From the NCBI GenBank assembly GCA_026214975.1, contig CM047805.1:6386001-6450000 (forward strand): DNA of 64,000 nucleotides. Direction: 5' to 3'. The translations under genes were made by a program, and so were the position numbers. The stretch's first letter is position 1; each line of letters begins with the position of its first letter. The notes below the pieces were generated by a model, which searched no databases, was not told where the DNA came from, and worked only from the letters and a program-made list of their open reading frames with translations. This document shows positions 1 to 12,071 of the stretch, piece by piece. The DNA comes from Gentiana macrophylla. Lineage: Eukaryota; Streptophyta; Magnoliopsida; Gentianales; Gentianaceae.

Positions 1-346
1 GGAATTACTTTAGTGTGCGTGAAAATCCTCCTTACCTCTATTTCCTCATTTAACCTTGTACATAAGGCAGTTATGAAGTTCTGTTTCTCCTCGGGAGTGA
101 GAAAGCACACCTCTTTCTCGCTGTTGAGTCAACCTCCCCTCGGGTCTAGGCCCTCTTTGTTTTAGCATCGGTGATTGAAAGAGAGTAGGATCCTCCAACT
201 CAGAAGGAATGTCTCAACCCTTCGCTACGAAAGTAGGCCCATCGAGAAAGAAATGTATGAATGGGCTATTTGTCCCCCAATTCACTCTACTTGGATTCGG
301 CTAGGCACTTTCTTTAGGGATATTGTGTTGTTGATCGATACACTCG

Positions 347-2601
<2,255 letters not shown>

Positions 2602-2609
2602 CTTCGCAA

Positions 2610-4385
2610 ATAAAAAGGCAATCACTGCAAATAAAAATACTTCAATTATTTCAATTAGTTTGAAAAAAACATATTCCCACACGAGGGAATCTAATCTTTT
2701 CCCTTTTCCGAATTGCCATGAACCCAAAACAGAAGAAATTAGAAAAACAGAACAAGCAACCAAGCATACAAACAAATCAGCCATCCTTGCAGTAATTCCT
2801 GTTTCCTTCCCCACTCACTTCCTCTTTCACCCAAGCATGCATTACAGGAGAAAAAAAAGGCAATGTGATTAAAAACCAAAATATTAGAAAATAGAGACAT
2901 ACATACTCCAACTAATTTGGCATGTATATAGACTGTAATAAATGAATAGCAGCAACACAACTACAAAAAAACATATTCATTCTATTCATATCAAATGAAA
3001 TGAATAAATGCATGAGAAATCAGGTTGCTCGCAGAAGAAGAAATGAAACGGAACAAACCTGGTGTGAAGAAACATAAACTCATTTCCAGTAACCTGCAAA
3101 ATCAAAACCAATAATCACCAAATCAACACCAAGGTCTTTGATAATCTAGAAAAATGGAATTTGATTCGCATAATTCAGATTGAACATCATCAGCAGAAAC
3201 AAACGATTGAGGAAGAAAAAGCACTTACTTTGCAACGATCTGAGAGAAGTAATGTACGAAATTGTAGAGAAAATGTTATGTAAACCCAAAGCCTTAGAAA
3301 ATCCCACATACAAGCTATATATACTGGCCCAGAAACCAGTCGGTGCTTACCCATAGTGGAAGCTCCACTGAAGAATGAAGCGGTGATGTCAAACGGTGAA
3401 TGCTGCCACCTGCAATAGGTGCCCCTGGAATAACATGATGAGTTAAAAACCAGCTAAACCGACGCTGCTTTTATGCTATAAGGGCGGAAAAAAACCGTCG
3501 CAAAAGGTGGACGACCAAAGATGCAAATTTAATTAGTATATATATACTAACATATATGATATATAGAAAGATTAGGTAATAGGACATTTTGAATCTTTTT
3601 TCAAATAAGTTTGATGAGGAGGACAGGTTCTCAATGATTTATAACTTAAAAGACGCCCAAAAAAAAAGTTCGCACGCAGGCGAAGAAAAACGCTGTTCCA
3701 AAAGAAAAATATTTTGTCACGATTCAATAATATTTTTTTTTCTTCCCTCACTTTAAGCACCCACATATTTTGATACGGATAATTTCACCAAATTTTTTTT
3801 TCCCGTGCTCTACATTTTGAGACTTGGTGTATCATTACGCTGTTTTTCGTGAGATTCAATGTCGACATTCACTTAGTGCATCTCGAAAAACACTTAATTC
3901 TAACAATAAATTTTTGAAAAACATTAAATTTCGATAGTCAATTAATTTTTGAAAAATTACGCTGAACATGGTGGATGAGGTCTCAAATACAGAGAACGAA
4001 TAAAATAAAAAGTGGCGAAAAAATTAGCATATTTATAGATAGATTGAGAGATATAAGTATTTTAAAATAGTGGATAAAAGAGAAAGTGTATTGAAATTTT
4101 TCTTCAATTCTATCATGCTACTACTACATTGTGTTTTTTTCAAATAAGTTTATCCATTATGCAAAAAAATTGAAAACGTGTATTGTTACTTAATTTGTGA
4201 CCTTTTTTTTTTCCTTCTCCATAATTCCTCTATGATATATACATATATGTGTGTTGGAGTTTGGGGGGTTAATATTTTTATGAAAAAAATGTATAAAAGA
4301 TGTACTACTTCTCGTATTTTTACCACATAATATAAAAGCATCATAACTAGTGTCGTTTATAGGCATAAAAGTGGCAATTTGAAAA
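2610..4385. other. gene-poor interior of the CACTA element
   Basis: No further CK2 exon was found upstream of 2601. Minus-strand stretches near 3058-3092 (VTGNEFMFLHTR) and 3340-3420 (GGSIHRLTSPLHSSVELPLW) read openly for short distances and might be exons of a second captured gene, but I cannot identify them. The rest is AT-rich with short stray ORFs only. Confidence 0.4.
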
Positions 4386-4389
4386 GTGT

Positions 4390-4693
4390 CGTGCATTTGA
4401 CGACATATCTTCAAAATGGCAAGATATTGCCACAAAATTTTCCGACATAATCACGATATGTCGGAAAAGTGACGTATATTATACGACATAACATAAAACC
4501 ACCACAAAAAATTCCACGTATTTATCACATAAACAATAAGTGACGGTTAATTGTCAGAAATTAGCGTCATAAAATAATATGTTGCTAAGATGTCGTACTT
4601 TTGTGGCAATTAGTAACTTACGCCGGTAAATTTACGACAATTATCAAAATGTCGCAAAGAAAGTGTTGCAAAAGGCCTATTGTGTTGTAGTGT
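4390..4693. repeat. CACTA subterminal repeats and terminal inverted repeat
   Basis: TGTCG, CGACA, GTCGT and related 5-8 bp words recur in both orientations (for example around 4391, 4440, 4458, 4477, 4591, 4636, 4652). The block ends in the outer terminal sequence TTGTGTTGTAGTG. Such regions bind the element's own transposase in the En/Spm family. Confidence 0.75.
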
Positions 4694-4791
4694 CGATGAT
4701 ATTCGGGAAAAGCAAGATGAAGACACGGTTTTGGTTGATTTGAAGCGAGTTGCCAAAGAAAAGCCTACAGTGGGTTATATGTTAGATAAGA

Positions 4792-6131
4792 ATGGAAATC
4801 TTTGGTGATCGTCTGTGTGTGCCTAATGTTGGTGACTTAAGACAAAGAATTATGGATGAGGCACATAGGATTGCTTTTGCAGTTCATCCAGGTGCTACTA
4901 AGATGTATAGAGATTTGAAGGAAAAGTTTTGGTGGCCCTCGATGAAGTTGGAAATAGCTAAGTTCGTGGCAGAATGCGACACTTGTCAGAAAGTTAATGC
5001 AGAGCATAGAAGACCAGGAGGAATGCTTAAGCCTTTGGATATCCCCGAATGGAAATGGGATAAGATTACGATGGATTTCATCACCGGTTTACCGAAGACT
5101 AAGGGAGGACATGATGCGATTTGGGTATTTAATTTGTGGATAGGTTAACTAAATCCGCCCATTTCTTACCAACAAAGGTTGATATGTCTTTGAAGAAGAT
5201 GACAACATTATATCTGGATAATATAGTGAAGTTACATGGAGTTCCTATCTCGATAGTTTCGGATCGTGATCCGAGGTTTGTCAGTCAGTTTTGGAAGAGT
5301 TTGCAAGAAGCTTTTTGAACCAAATTGGATTTGAGTACGGCCTTTCATCCTCAGACAGATGGACAATCTGAGAGGACCATCCAAACACTTGAGAACATGC
5401 TAAGAGCTTGTGTTTTGGAAGTAGGTGGATCATGGGATGATTACCTACCCGTAGCGGAGTTTGCCTACAGCAACAGTTATCATGCAAGCGTAGGCATGCC
5501 GCCGTTTGAAGCTTTGTGTGGGAAAAGATGTCAAACGGCACTGTTTTGGGATGAATTCGGGGAAAGACAAATCACAGGGCCGGAATTGGTTGAACAGGCT
5601 AAGGAAAGGGTTCAGTTGGTCAAGAAAAATTTAAAGGCAGCCCAAGATAGACAGAAGAGTTTGGCAGACGTTAGGAGAAGACCTCTTGAATTTGATGTCG
5701 GTGATAGAGTGTATCTAAGAGCCTCACCGATGAAAGGAGTGAAACGCTTTGGACAAAAAGGAAAGCTAAGTCCAAGGTATGTTGGACCATTTGAGATTCT
5801 GGAAAGAGTTGGACCGTTGGCTTACAAACTTCAGTTACCGGAATCCATGTCAAGGGTCCATAATGTGTTTTATGTTTCGATGTTGAAGAAGTGTCTAACG
5901 AAAAATGATGTTGAAACTACGGTTGATCCAGAAATCCTTCGAGACAATCTTGCTTATGATGAGAGACCTGTCATGGTTTTGGACCGGAAGGAAAAGATGA
6001 TCAAGAGGTGTTTGATCCCATTGGTTTTAGTTCAATGGAGCAATCATTCACCCGAGGAGGCAACTTGGGATGTTGAAGATGATATGATCAGTGAATTCCA
6101 AGAGTTTGTTGATCTACCAGGTATGTTCTAG
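4792..6131 (+). pseudogene. Gypsy integrase with C-terminal chromodomain, broken
   Basis: This encodes the integrase that inserts element cDNA into chromatin. In order: an HHCC zinc-binding region (HRIAFAVHPGATKMYRDLK then CDTCQK), the catalytic core with its three acidic residues ([29 protein letters not shown]), the GPFEILERVG and LPESMSRVHNVFYVSMLKKC region typical of Tekay/Del elements, and a chromodomain-like end (VLVQWSNHSPEEATWDVED). It is inactive as read: there is a frameshift near 5125 between the zinc region and core, and an in-frame TGA at 5316-5318. A further shift around 4790 separates it from the upstream pol remnant at 4694. From 5325 to 6131 the frame is open. Confidence 0.9.
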
Positions 6132-6150
6132 TTTCAAGGACGAAACTCCT

Positions 6151-6166
6151 TTTAAGGGGGGAGGAA
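6151..6166 (+). promoter_or_regulatory. polypurine tract of the Tekay element
   Basis: A purine run TTTAAGGGGGGAGGAA directly abuts the LTR start TGTAATATTCCG, the normal position for the plus-strand DNA primer of an LTR retrotransposon. Confidence 0.85.
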
Positions 6167-8252
6167 TGTAATATTCCGATTTTCGGGAAATGCTAGACGT
6201 GTCATTTTGCTAAAACTAAATATTAGTATTTATTTTTTTTATTGGAGTTAAGTATTTAATTGAATATATATATATATATATATTTTTCGAATTTATGTAT
6301 ATAATTAAAGGGATTATTCTGATTTGTGGTAATTAAGGGTGTTTATGGAAAATGGGATTAATTGGGAGTTGGTATTTAAGGAAAATTAACACACATTAAT
6401 CCCATAACCTAGAGTAAATCAGAAAATCAGTTTCACGCTCTCATCTCTGCGCAATTTGGAGAAGAGAAAAAGGGCTAGAAGAGTTCTTCAATTATCTAAA
6501 GAGGTGTTGAACCATTTTCAGATCGGACTAGAGATTTGGAATCGTCGTGAGAAAAGCACATTTTGGCTATCAGTTCGTGGGAAGTGCAGCAGACTTTTCA
6601 AGGCTGTTTGGATCAGTTTTTGGCTGCAATTAGGTAAGAGACTCTTCCTATGATCTCAATTATCGTCTATAGGGTTTAGATCATGTTTTAAGGAGCATTA
6701 ATGCTAGAAAGATGTATTTTTCGTTGATCAAAGGATCATAGATGCTATGGTACGATTTGATATGTTTTTCTACGATTGACTGTGTTAAATTTGATGTGAA
6801 TTGGGTTAGAAACGGATTAGAAATCGTTAAGGATAGAAAAATCAGGTTTAGGGCATTCTGCGTTTAATACATACGCATTGCCTATCAATGCGCACGCATT
6901 CATGCAGCAGGCAAAATGTTTGGCTTCTGGTTACTATATGTGTACGCATTTATAAGAATGCGTATGCATTGTTCAAACAGAAAGTTTCCAAGAGTTCAGC
7001 AGCAGGGAATGCGTACGCATTCCAGCTAATGCGCACGCATTGCCCCTGCTTTTACTTAATTGATGTTTAAGCTATGTTGTTCAGTTTTAAACCCTTAATT
7101 ATCACATGTTAACATTGTATAAATATAAACAAGCCCGAATTGAGCTTCTGATTCATTCAGTTAAAACACCGAATGTACTCTTAAAGGGAGTTGAAGTTCG
7201 GATCCGTCGGAAGAGCATGATAGGCTTGGGCCTTGATGAATTAGTATTCATCAATGTCTGTGTAATTCTAGGCCTTGTTTATGTCTATTGGTCTAGGAGA
7301 GAGTAGTATTTGTGAGGGAGATTAATTGAAAACAATTAGGTGGTTAGTTAATCATTTTAATAAATACGTACTTGACTAGTAAAAGATTAAACAACATGTC
7401 TCTCTTGGATTGGCACCAGCCTATATCGCGATGTGTGTGCTTCCTCTGAAGGTGGAAGAACCCGTAGGTCAAAAGAACCACAAGTTCGGGGGACTCCACT
7501 GAGACACACATACTATCGGAGTCTACCTATTCTATACTTCGTGGATATTGGTGTGATCCACTAATATGTTGCAATCGATATCTCCTGGTGGATATACATC
7601 AGGCGTAGTGCCCTTGAGTGCGGTTGTAACATAGATAAGTTAAGTAGAAACGTTTAGTCAATTCATGTTGATGGACATGAAATGAACCCCAGATTGAGTC
7701 GGTCACACATAAGCAGCTAAACTTTCAAATATCTTTTCTTTATAAATTATAATTTTTGTCATAACTTCTCTTTTTTATTAAGTACATTGTACTTACCTCA
7801 AATGCACATTTTCTATGTGTTTGGGGGGTGAGAAGATGAACAGGTTGATCAGGGTTACGAGTATGAGTTCGTTGATGGCGTTTGACGACGCCTCGTGAAG
7901 ACTTTTTATTTATTTATTTTGTCTTTCATTTATTAGGCTGTTGGAGTACTTTTGGTTTAGAATTTTGATCTTTTGAGACTTGTCGTACATTCACTTTCCG
8001 TTTGAGAATATCGTACGTTCTTTTGGGATTTCTTACTTTCATGAATGTAATAAAGTTACATTTCCATCTTTAGATGTTGTTCTCTATTCTTGGATGTTTG
8101 GAAATTTTATACCCGAGTCTTTTGCTTCCGTTTGCTTTTAATTGATACGATGTAGTAGAGGCTTACGTATGAAATGAATTTATTTTTATTTTATACGTGC
8201 CGAACGTTCCTTTTCCGGATAAGGACTCGGTGTCCGGGAACGGGGCGTTACA
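6167..8252 (+). repeat. 3' LTR of the Tekay element
   Basis: The LTR begins TGTAATATTCCG immediately after the polypurine tract and ends CGGGGCGTTACA, giving about 2.09 kb with TG...CA ends. A TATA box (TATAAATA, 7118-7125) marks the probable U3/R region. Seventy-six bases upstream of it ends a cluster of palindromic AATGCGYRYGCATT motifs. The stray ORFs inside are not genes. Confidence 0.9.
6872..7041. repeat. cluster of AATGCGYRYGCATT palindromes in the Tekay LTR
   Basis: Full 14-bp copies lie at 6887-6900, 6957-6970, 7008-7021 (perfect palindrome AATGCGTACGCATT) and 7028-7041, with half sites TACGCATT at 6872-6879 and 6943-6950. The last copy ends 76 bp before the TATA box. Confidence 0.9.
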
Positions 8253-9127
8253 TCGTAGCCCTTATAAGATCCACAACTTGACCTAAATGACCATAGGTAG
8301 AACAAACTCGGAAAACTAAGGTCAACTCTAGTCAAAATAATGTGTCATCTAGCTACATACTGACGAAAGTGAGTTATACGTGCTTAATGGGGCGGTTCAT
8401 GAACAGAATATGCGGTTAATACGCAACAACTTCAAAAGTTGGCTTGCCTTCCATCTATTCATTATGAAACAAAGGTGCAATTAATTAGCTACAAAAGATC
8501 AAAGACTCATTCCTATTACAATCTTGTCGAAAACAAATCAAAAAAAGTGGTGAAAAATGCGTCGAAAAGAATCGAGACAATTGATTATTTAGCGAAATAC
8601 AATTCCAAAAGCTAAGTGACGTGCCTACCCCCACTTAATCGAAACATTGTCCCCAATGATGAAAAGATTAATACAAGAAAGGAACTTAGCTTCGGTAAGT
8701 TTGGAGCGGCACAATATGGGATCGTCGACTATGTGTCAAGGGGCTCAAAAATGGAATCCGCAAAATCTGCAACGGATCTCATACAAAGCAAAACGAGATA
8801 AACAGGGTGACACAAACCAATATAATAAAAATGGTGGCAGTAAAAGAGAAACGAAAAAACTCCTAAACAATTTAAGCCGACAAAATCATTATATTAATAG
8901 AACCAGAGCCGTACAGAGCAAAACCATAGTCGGAAATAAAAGAAAAATAAAAACAGAAATGGAAAAACAACAAGGAAAAAGTAAGAACTAGTCATCGGAA
9001 TCAGAAAAGTAATAATCCTCCTCTGGATCAACCTGGCGCTCAAAACCAAGAGGTGGTGCAGAACCGGAAGGGCCAGCAGCGGGGGAAGAAGCGGCTCTAC
9101 GCGGGGCAGCTATAGGTGGAAGAACCG
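8253..9127 (-). mobile_element. remnant of an Athila/Tat-type Gypsy 3' region
   Basis: On the minus strand a short coding end (9127-8988) is followed by a motif resembling GGACAATGTT..ATTAAGTGGGGG at 8657-8625. The same order, post-pol ORF then polypurine-like motif, is seen in the larger Athila-type element at 49.9-52 kb. The Tekay LTR appears to have inserted next to or into it. No LTR could be delimited. Confidence 0.5.
8988..9127 (-). pseudogene. C-terminal tail of a post-pol retroelement ORF
   Basis: The minus strand reads a proline/alanine-rich stretch (PVLPPIAAPRRAASSP) followed by an acidic end (EEDYYFSDSDD) and a TAG stop at 8988-8990. Composition and position before a polypurine-like motif match the variable tail of post-pol ORFs in Athila/Tat elements. 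There is no start or recognisable domain, so the assignment rests on context. Confidence 0.4.
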
Positions 9128-9284
9128 GATACAAGACGTTCGACTTTCAGGCTGTATTACACCTCACTAATATGTATGAGGAGTGAGGTTACTACTATAC
9201 ACCAATACAATGACTTATTTTCAATAGAAGACGTACCAGGAATTAAAACTTATTATTATTATTTTATTTAAATATCAAAGCAAT

Positions 9285-9290
9285 TTTATT
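9285..9290 (-). terminator. poly(A) signal of the BAHD gene
   Basis: AATAAA on the minus strand 62 bp past the stop codon; a second AATAAA lies at 9268-9263. Confidence 0.6.
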
Positions 9291-9351
9291 AAATAAGCTA
9301 GCAGCGAAAAACAGGGGAAAATAGAAAGAAAGAAAAAGCAAAGCCTGGCAA

Positions 9352-10626
9352 TCATGCTGTTGCATAGGCAAGCAACTCCATATCAGCTTCAAATTTGGCC
9401 ATGTCTTCTATCTCGAGATAGACCCATGCCTCAATTCCACCTCCAGAAGATGAGTCTATGAAGCTAACTGCATTCTTGAAACGACCGCTGCCTGGTGCAA
9501 TCCACACCGGCTTTCCCCATCCGAAATCGGCCTCAAATACAGGAAATCTGCATAAACTGGTGAAGTAAAATGGCTCCACTTCACTGTTCAAGAATTTGTT
9601 TGCGTTATCATTTAAAGAATCCAGAATCTGGGTTCCTTCTCGGAGTTTGGATATAAAATCTCCATCGATTTTGCGTACAGCTTCTCTCATTTTCTCTATT
9701 ACCTTATAAGTACCATCTTCATTATCTCCGACAATGATTGCAGGCAGAACGAAATTACCAAATAAATCTTCAGAGAAAGGTGGAACAGCCCTTTTTCTGA
9801 AATTGACTGCATGAAGAAGGGTGAAGACTGTTTTTTTGTCATCTTTTCTTTGAGTGGAAACCATAAAACGAGTCCAAATGAAACCCAATAAGGCCTCTAC
9901 CCTGGTTGCACGTGAGGTGTTTGTGTATTTGTCTCTGAGTTCATTGATCTTTGATTCCGTGAATATAAACCTCTTAGTAATGACAGTTTCCTTACTTTCC
10001 ATCAGTATACTTGGGTTGTTTCCACTTCCACTCAAATCTCTCGGAGGGAAAAGGGTTGCCCCGTCGAATATCGGTGATCTAATATTATTAACATCCTCCC
10101 GTGAAATCGCAGCCCAGCAATTGAGGAAAGATAACAACGACTGAGCATCAGCAAGTTTATGAGAAAGTGCTATCCCAATGGCGAACCCTCCACACTTGAA
10201 GAAAGTTGCTTGGATTTTGATGCAAACATCAGTAGCACTAATATCATGATCGAGATCTCGAGCTGGGAGAAGCTTATCCAACTCCCGTGGGATGGGTTCC
10301 TTTATAACGTCTTCAAACGTACAATTATTAGCTATTGCTTCCATGTATATAATGCCTTGGTCTTTGCAGTTGACATTGCTCCCATCAACGAAGCGTCCAG
10401 CAAGAGGATAGTAAAGGGATAGTGTTTTTGATAAGGATTTTTTAAGACGGCTTGATATCTCTGAATTGTTTGGGCTACCCGTGGCTTCATAGAAGAAAGT
10501 AAAAAGCATGAAATCAGGAGAGTGCATCTGATCTAGGAAAGAAATCTTGTAGTTGGATACATCATTTGGAGTTTGGGAAGATGGAGGGATGATTTCTGTG
10601 GAAATCACTTCGATTTCTATCTTCAT
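9352..10626 (-). CDS. BAHD acyltransferase (vinorine synthase-like)
   Basis: This intact, intronless 424-residue protein belongs to the BAHD family of soluble cytosolic enzymes, which transfer an acyl group from acyl-CoA to an alcohol or amine of a specialised metabolite. The catalytic HXXXD motif is HKLAD (His156-Asp160) and the structural DFGWG motif is at 367-371, both with normal spacing for a family of about 420-460 residues. LYYPLAGRF (71-79) and NFRKRA (275-280) are other familiar blocks. Absence of an intron and the overall sequence resemble the clade of vinorine synthase and related acetyltransferases, but the substrate cannot be deduced. Start ATG 10626 follows a TATA box by 63 bp. 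It is the only undamaged host gene in the window. Neighbours are transposon remnants, so no pathway cluster is visible. Confidence 0.95.
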   Translation of the reverse strand: MKIEIEVISTEIIPPSSQTPNDVSNYKISFLDQMHSPDFMLFTFFYEATGSPNNSEISSRLKKSLSKTLSLYYPLAGRFVDGSNVNCKDQGIIYMEAIANNCTFEDVIKEPIPRELDKLLPARDLDHDISATDVCIKIQATFFKCGGFAIGIALSHKLADAQSLLSFLNCWAAISREDVNNIRSPIFDGATLFPPRDLSGSGNNPSILMESKETVITKRFIFTESKINELRDKYTNTSRATRVEALLGFIWTRFMVSTQRKDDKKTVFTLLHAVNFRKRAVPPFSEDLFGNFVLPAIIVGDNEDGTYKVIEKMREAVRKIDGDFISKLREGTQILDSLNDNANKFLNSEVEPFYFTSLCRFPVFEADFGWGKPVWIAPGSGRFKNAVSFIDSSSGGGIEAWVYLEIEDMAKFEADMELLAYATA

Positions 10627-10689
10627 TTTTTAACCAAATCGGAATGGTATGCGATTTTCAGAATCTTAATTGATTATTGTGAGCGATAG

Positions 10690-10697
10690 CTTATATA
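10690..10697 (-). promoter_or_regulatory. TATA box of the BAHD gene
   Basis: TATATAAG on the minus strand, 63-70 bp upstream of the ATG, giving a predicted short 5' leader of roughly 30-40 nt. Confidence 0.65.
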
Positions 10698-10699
10698 CA

Positions 10700-11160
10700 G
10701 TATATATGTTTGTTTATTATTTTGGAAAATAATTTATGGAGATCATATATTTTAAATTGATTTTGTTTTTTTTAATAGTGTATAAATGCAAGACACTCTA
10801 TATCCTTATTTATATAAAAGCTGTCGATTTTTGCAACTAAGTACTCCACGTCGCTTGCTTTTTAAGAATTAAAGCAGTAAATTTTTGGGTGGGGCTTCTG
10901 TTTTACTACATTATTTATTCTATACACACCTATGGTCCATTTTGTTTGGGCTCGTGCCCATGAGTTGTCTTTTAATTGTTTTTGGCCGACAAAAAAAAGA
11001 AGGCGAAAAATTAAAGTGTGTTTAATCAAAAAAAGAAAAAGAAAATTATGGTATGTATTGGGTTCCTAGGTTTTTCAGATCACGTCTGTTGGCGGCTGCT
11101 GTGTTCATCCTTCTCCCCCATGTCTCCGGCTCCTTTTTGCCTTTTACCGCTGCCGTTCTT
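10700..11160. other. gene-free BAHD upstream region
   Basis: AT-rich sequence with no supported ORF, repeat or element boundary. It probably holds the distal promoter of the BAHD gene. Confidence 0.4.
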
Positions 11161-11167
11161 CTTCCAG

Positions 11168-11409
11168 ATGCCTTGCCTGGACCATCGTATAGCTTAAGCC
11201 GGCTGTGATGGCTTCGATTTGACAGAAAGTTACCGGCTTTGCAACGGATCGACGGTGACTCAAGCTACAAGATATATATCGTTTCAAGATGGCTTGTTTG
11301 GAGCATCGTACAGCTGAAGCCGGCTGTGATGGCTTCGATTTGACAGAAAGCTACCGGCTTTGCAACGGATCGACGGTGACTGAAACTACAAGATATATAT
11401 CGTTTCAAT
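11168..11409. repeat. 121-bp tandem duplication
   Basis: Two head-to-tail copies (11168-11288 and 11289-11409) share long identical blocks such as GGCTGTGATGGCTTCGATTT and TTTGCAACGGATCGACGGTG, differing by scattered substitutions. No coding function was recognised; the short ORF at 11289 is incidental. Confidence 0.9.
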
Positions 11410-11569
11410 TTCAAATAACAGATATGACATGCATACTCTTCTATTTCTTGTTTTGGGTTGTTTTATTCTTTTTTTTTTTTTTTTTTTAATTTCTTCAAAT
11501 GGTAATCGTACTCAATTCTTATCTCCATTCATATCTCTTTGGTTTAGGGTCTGAGGTTTATAGCTTCTA

Positions 11570-11860
11570 GCGGCCAATCATACAAATTGTAGAAAAAAAT
11601 GAGGCTTTTACCCAATGGATTATAGCATCACCATGGTTTTTAGGTTTGTAGGCGCCAATCCTACAAACAAGATAAATTGACGCTTTTATCCAATGGATTA
11701 CACCAGGGCTGCGTTTTTGTGGTTCAAAAAGAGTCTTGCTTAAATCTGGTGGGTAAACAATAATCTTTTCTCCTTCTCATTTGTCTATATATTTCATTTT
11801 CGTCTCAGTCAGTTATTGCACATTAACACCTCTTCTTCTTCTTTCTCTCTGCTTACTTTG
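11570..11860 (+). promoter_or_regulatory. promoter-like segment with duplicated CCAAT boxes and TATA box
   Basis: Two diverged copies of a block of about 60 bp (11570-11627 and 11650-11703) each contain a CCAAT motif and a CCAATGGATTA motif. They are followed by CTATATATTTC at about 11785 and a pyrimidine-rich patch (CTCTTCTTCTTCTTTCTCTC) at 11829-11850, the usual order of a plant core promoter. It could drive the downstream Helitron genes or a lost host gene. Confidence 0.5.
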
Positions 11861-11938
11861 GTGAGATTATTTCAATTTTTCTCGCTTCGATAAGTTTATA
11901 TAGTACAAATAAAAGTTTTTGCTTATATAGTACAAATC

Positions 11939-12071
11939 GCGATCATTTGCGATCAATTTGGCGATGTATTGGCGATCATTTGCGATCGTTAGCGATGAAT
12001 TGGCGATCCTTGGCGATCCTTAGCGATGAATTCGCGATCATTTGCGATCAAATTGGCGATGAATTAGCGAT
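11939..12071. repeat. 13-copy GCGAT array with about 10.7-bp period
   Basis: GCGAT begins at 11939, 11949, 11961, 11972, 11982, 11992, 12003, 12013, 12023, 12034, 12044, 12056 and 12067. Intervals are 10-12 bp, averaging 10.67 bp, close to one helical turn. Many copies continue as GCGATCATT or GCGATGAATT. Two copies of TTATATAGTACAAAT (11896-11910 and 11924-11938) precede it. Confidence 0.9.

Larger units (their letters stand above)
4694..8252 (+). mobile_element. Tekay-type chromovirus (Ty3/Gypsy), 3' part with LTR
   Basis: Integrase, chromodomain, polypurine tract and a complete 3' LTR are present. Gag, protease, RT and the 5' LTR lie beyond the CACTA insertion and outside the window. The 5 bp after the LTR (TCGTA, 8253-8257) should be the target duplication, but the other copy cannot be seen. 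Confidence 0.9.

Noticed and set aside
8616..8991. Overlapping plus-strand ORFs of 61 and 114 codons
   Set aside because: Lysine/asparagine-rich chance frames antisense to the Athila/Tat remnant.
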